Assembly (NCBI GenBank): GCA_023457475.1
Contig: JAEWLO010000028.1
Location: forward strand, 1-8,440
Source of the DNA: Pseudomonadota bacterium
GTDB taxonomy: Bacteria; Pseudomonadota; Gammaproteobacteria; Xanthomonadales; Xanthomonadaceae
Length of the DNA stretch: 8,440 nt
Direction: 5' to 3'
Under the pieces are notes generated by a model. The model saw only the letters and a program-made list of their open reading frames with translations, searched no databases and was not told the origin of the DNA. Below are positions 6,154 to 8,440 of this stretch, in pieces. The translations under genes and the position numbers were made by a program. The first letter of the stretch is position 1; each line of letters starts with the position of its first letter.

Positions 6154-6345
6154 TCAGTCCATCTCCACCATCTCGAAATCATCCTTGGTCACGCCACAAT
6201 CCGGGCAGGTCCAGGTGTCGGGCACATCCTCCCAGGCGGTGCCCGGGGCGATGCCCTCTTCGGGCAGGCCGTCGGCCTCCTTGTAGATGAAACCGCAGAC
6301 AACGCACATCCAGGTGCGGAAGGTGGTGGCAGCAGTGTCGCTCAT
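6154..6345 (-). CDS. Rubredoxin
   Basis: This 63-residue one-electron carrier binds a single iron through four cysteines. C14-VV-C17-G-FIY and C47-PD-C50-G give the canonical CxxCG...CPxCG pattern, with aromatic core residues W12, Y21, W39 and W46 and the ending TKDDFEMV. The spacing of 29 residues between the two knuckles is normal. The ten-residue N-terminal extension before TWMCVVCG is modest and lacks a signal, so the protein is cytoplasmic. Its redox partner (a rubredoxin reductase, hydroxylase or stress oxidase) is not in this window. It diverges from thiE with 72 bases between the starts. The ATG at 6345 is the first plausible start; the frame runs on upstream only as the antisense of thiE. 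No Shine-Dalgarno site is evident. Confidence 0.95.
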   Translation of the reverse strand: MSDTAATTFRTWMCVVCGFIYKEADGLPEEGIAPGTAWEDVPDTWTCPDCGVTKDDFEMVEMD

Positions 6346-6417
6346 CGGATAATCAGGTGCTGGGCAATACGGTTGACCGGCATTGTCCCACTCCCGCCGC
6401 GCTACCGGTAGCCATCG
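6346..6417. promoter_or_regulatory. Divergent rubredoxin/thiE intergenic region with a 12-base palindrome
   Basis: These 72 bases must contain the starts of both divergent transcripts. TTGACC at 6373-6378 (plus strand) is a good -35 match, but there is no convincing -10 at 16-18 bases. A perfect palindrome, GCTACCGGTAGC, lies at 6401-6412, five bases before the thiE ATG, and could be a protein binding site or an accidental hairpin. There is no room for, and no sign of, a TPP riboswitch. Confidence 0.35.
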
Positions 6418-7074
6418 ATGAACACCCCTGATTCCACTGCCACGCGTTCGCGTGGCGTGTACCTGATCACCCCCGACGAACCCGATACCGCCCGCCTGCT
6501 GGCACGGGTGGAGCCGCTGCTGGCCGCCGGCGCGACCTGGCTGCAGTACCGCAACAAGCAGGCCGACACCGCCCTGCGCCAGATCCAGGCTGCCGCCCTG
6601 CAGCCGGTGTGCGCCGGCCATGGCGTGCCGCTGATCATCAACGATGACGCCCGCCTGGCACAGGCCGTGGGCGCGGCCGGCGTGCACCTGGGCGCGGAAG
6701 ACGGCGACATTGCCGCAGCCCGTGCCCTGCTGGGTCCGGACGCCATCATCGGGACCTCCTGCTACGACAGCCTCGAGCGTGCCCGTGCCGGTGCTGCTGC
6801 GGGGGCGAGCTACGTGGCCTTCGGAGCCTTCTTCCCTACCCGCACCAAAGTGACCTCCTTCCGTGCCTCCCCCGACCTGCTGCGGCAAAGCGCCGCACTG
6901 GGCCTGCCGCGGGTGGCGATCGGGGGCCTGACCCCGGACAATATGGGTCCGCTCATCGCCGCCGGGGCCGACCTGGTGGCCGTGGTCAGCGGCATCTTCG
7001 CCGCACCCGACCCGGTGGCCGCCCTGCGCGCCTGCCTCGCCCAGTTCCCGTCTTCCCAGGATCCTGCCGCATGA
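6418..7074 (+). CDS. thiE: Thiamine-phosphate synthase
   Basis: ThiE joins HMP-pyrophosphate and the carboxythiazole phosphate to make thiamine phosphate in the cytoplasm. The 218-residue TIM-barrel protein shows GVYLITPD (13-20), WLQYRNK (41-47), the pyrophosphate/Mg region IINDDARLA (74-82), GVHLGAED (88-95), IGTSCYDSLE (111-120), YVAFGAFFPTRTK (132-144), AIGGLTPDN (167-175) and AVVSGIF (188-194). FGAFFPT departs from the more usual FGPxFPT by one residue and SCYDS from the SCHxx form; both look like variation rather than loss of function. The stop overlaps the hemL start (ATGA). No other thiamine gene is nearby. No Shine-Dalgarno site precedes the ATG. Confidence 0.95.
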   Translation: MNTPDSTATRSRGVYLITPDEPDTARLLARVEPLLAAGATWLQYRNKQADTALRQIQAAALQPVCAGHGVPLIINDDARLAQAVGAAGVHLGAEDGDIAAARALLGPDAIIGTSCYDSLERARAGAAAGASYVAFGAFFPTRTKVTSFRASPDLLRQSAALGLPRVAIGGLTPDNMGPLIAAGADLVAVVSGIFAAPDPVAALRACLAQFPSSQDPAA

Positions 7075-8363
7075 ACCACGACCAGTCCCACGCCCTGTTC
7101 ACCCGCGCACAGGCGCTGCTGCCCGGCGGCGTCAATTCGCCGGTGCGCGCGTTCAAATCGGTCGGCGGCGAGCCGTTCTTCGTCGAGCGCGCCGATGGCG
7201 CGTACCTGTACGACGTGGATGGCAACCGCTACATCGATTACGTGGGTTCGTGGGGCCCGATGATCGTGGGCCACAACCATCCGGCCGTGCGCCAGGCGGT
7301 GAAGCACGCCATCAACAACGGGCTGTCCTTCGGCGCGCCCTGTGCCGCCGAAGTCACCATGGCTGAAACGATCACCCGCCTGGTGCCCTCGTGCGAAATG
7401 GTGCGCATGGTCAACTCGGGCACCGAGGCCACGCTCTCCGCGATCCGTCTCGCGCGCGGGGCTACCGGGCGCAGCCGCATCGTCAAGTTCGAAGGCTGTT
7501 ACCACGGCCACGGCGACTCGTTCCTGGTGAAGGCCGGCAGCGGCATGCTGACCTTGGGCGTGCCGACCTCGCCGGGCGTGCCGGCCGGATTGAGTGAACT
7601 CACGCTCACCCTGCCCTACAACGACTTCGACGCGGCCACCGCGCTGTTCGCCGAACAGGGCACGGACATCGCCGGGGTGATCATCGAACCGGTGGTGGGC
7701 AATGCCAACTGCATTCCGCCGCGCGACGGCTATCTGCAGCACCTGCGTGACCTCTGCACCCAGTACGGAACGCTGCTGATCTTCGATGAAGTGATGACCG
7801 GTTTCCGCGTGGCCCTGGGCGGGGCGCAGGCGCACTACGGCATCACCCCCGACCTGACCACGTTTGGCAAGAACATCGGCGGCGGCATGCCGGTAGGAGC
7901 CTACGGCGGTCGCCGGGACCTGCTGCAGCAGATCGCCCCGGCCGGCCCGATCTACCAGGCTGGCACGCTCAGCGGCAATCCAGTGGCGATGGCCGCCGGG
8001 CTGGCCATGCTGGAGCTGGTGCAGGAGCCCGGCTTCCATGACCGCCTCTCCGCAGCCAGCGCGCGCCTGTGTGCCGGCTTGGAGGCGGCCGCGGCCGATG
8101 CGGGCGTGGCGGTCACCACCAACCAGGTGGGTGCGATGTTCGGTCTGTTCTTCACCGACCAGACCGTGGAGACGTATGCCCAGGCGACGGCCTGCGACAC
8201 CGCGGCGTTCAACCGGTTCTTCCACGCGATGCTGGAGCGCGGCGTGTTCCTGGCCCCTTCGGCGTACGAGGCCGGATTCCTGTCGAGTGCCCACGACGAG
8301 GCGGTGATCGACGCGACGATCGCGGCTGCGCGCGATGCGTTCAAGGTGGTCGCGGCCGGGTGA
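7071..8363 (+). CDS. hemL: Glutamate-1-semialdehyde 2,1-aminomutase
   Basis: HemL converts glutamate-1-semialdehyde to 5-aminolevulinate, the second step of the C5 route to haem, using PLP or PMP in the cytoplasm. The 430-residue product (E. coli 426) is full length. It shows GGVNSPVRAF (19-28), VNSGTEATLSAIRLAR (114-129), KFEGCYHGHGDSFLVKAGSG (139-158), IIEPVVGN (204-211), LIFDEVMTGFRV (236-247, with D239 contacting the cofactor pyridine nitrogen) and TTFGKNIGGGMPVGAYGG (263-280), where K267 is the PLP lysine equivalent to K265 of E. coli. AGGA at 7058-7061, nine bases before the ATG, is a good ribosome site. The ATGA overlap makes thiE-hemL one translational unit. Coupling of the two probably reflects operon history, since they share no direct step. 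Confidence 0.97.
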   Translation: MNHDQSHALFTRAQALLPGGVNSPVRAFKSVGGEPFFVERADGAYLYDVDGNRYIDYVGSWGPMIVGHNHPAVRQAVKHAINNGLSFGAPCAAEVTMAETITRLVPSCEMVRMVNSGTEATLSAIRLARGATGRSRIVKFEGCYHGHGDSFLVKAGSGMLTLGVPTSPGVPAGLSELTLTLPYNDFDAATALFAEQGTDIAGVIIEPVVGNANCIPPRDGYLQHLRDLCTQYGTLLIFDEVMTGFRVALGGAQAHYGITPDLTTFGKNIGGGMPVGAYGGRRDLLQQIAPAGPIYQAGTLSGNPVAMAAGLAMLELVQEPGFHDRLSAASARLCAGLEAAAADAGVAVTTNQVGAMFGLFFTDQTVETYAQATACDTAAFNRFFHAMLERGVFLAPSAYEAGFLSSAHDEAVIDATIAAARDAFKVVAAG

Positions 8364-8380
8364 TGCGAAGACCGCCACAG

Positions 8381-8399
8381 GGACACGCCATGCGTGTCC
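8381..8399. repeat. Stem-loop downstream of hemL
   Basis: GGACACGC (8381-8388) and GCGTGTCC (8392-8399) form a perfect 8-base stem with a CAT loop, 17 bases after the hemL stop. No T run follows, so it is either a weak or rho-assisted 3' end structure or a repeat remnant related to the next element. Confidence 0.5.
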
Positions 8400-8418
8400 G
8401 CGCGTTCCGTGGCCCGGT

Positions 8419-8440
8419 GTAGAGCCACGCCCTGCGTGGC
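8419..8440 (+). repeat. SMAG-like GTAG stem-loop repeat, cut by the window edge
   Basis: The sequence starts with GTAG (8419-8422), followed by A and the stem GCCACGC (8424-8430) / GCGTGGC (8434-8440) with a CCT loop. A GTAG head joined to a GC-rich hairpin in an intergenic position is the hallmark of the SMAG REP-type repeats described in Stenotrophomonas maltophilia. The element may continue beyond the window. Confidence 0.7.

Noticed and set aside
6346..6417. TPP riboswitch before thiE
   Set aside because: The gap is only 72 bases and lacks the conserved THI-box segments. thiE is not preceded by a long leader.
6810..8378. Minus-strand open frame of 522 codons opposite hemL
   Set aside because: It is an antisense shadow caused by high third-position GC; hemL has clear PLP-enzyme motifs throughout.

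Overview
The window is a dense stretch of gammaproteobacterial housekeeping genes. High GC (judged by eye at about two thirds), strong third-position G/C bias, 6S RNA followed by fau, and a GTAG-headed stem-loop at the right edge (the SMAG type of repeat known from Stenotrophomonas) all point to Xanthomonadaceae, most likely Stenotrophomonas or a close relative. There is no phage, transposase, CRISPR array or obvious acquired island. Codon use looks uniform.

Layout from left to right. Positions 1-132 hold palindromic repeats and a minus-strand terminator. A minus-strand operon, ygfB (UPF0149) then pepP, occupies 133-2014. Diverging from it on the plus strand are a small coiled-coil gene (TIGR02449 type) and zapA, overlapping by ATGA; both are probably Z-ring factors. 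A sigma70-like promoter then drives 6S RNA (about 2743-2931), which ends before a strong intrinsic terminator. Next comes a plus-strand run of fau (5-formyl-THF cyclo-ligase), an EVE-domain protein, rpiA, and a DUF192 lipoprotein gene, closed by a hairpin. After it lies a SirB1-family transglutaminase-like/TPR gene. It converges on a rubredoxin gene, with a compound hairpin between the two. The rubredoxin gene diverges from a thiE-hemL operon (ATGA overlap). The window ends in two adjacent stem-loops.

The genes serve separate core tasks. These are peptide turnover (PepP), cell division (ZapA and its likely partner), control of RNA polymerase (6S RNA), folate repair (Fau), pentose phosphate metabolism (RpiA), thiamine synthesis (ThiE) and haem precursor synthesis (HemL). 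The zapA/6S/fau block facing ygfB-pepP matches the order known from Escherichia coli and is an old conserved arrangement.

I found no convincing undescribed system. The points most worth a second look are the TIGR02449-ZapA pair, a possible leaderless start for that pair, the terminator separating 6S RNA from fau, the apparent loss of the catalytic cysteine in the SirB1 protein, the EVE gene in this context, and the intergenic palindromes.
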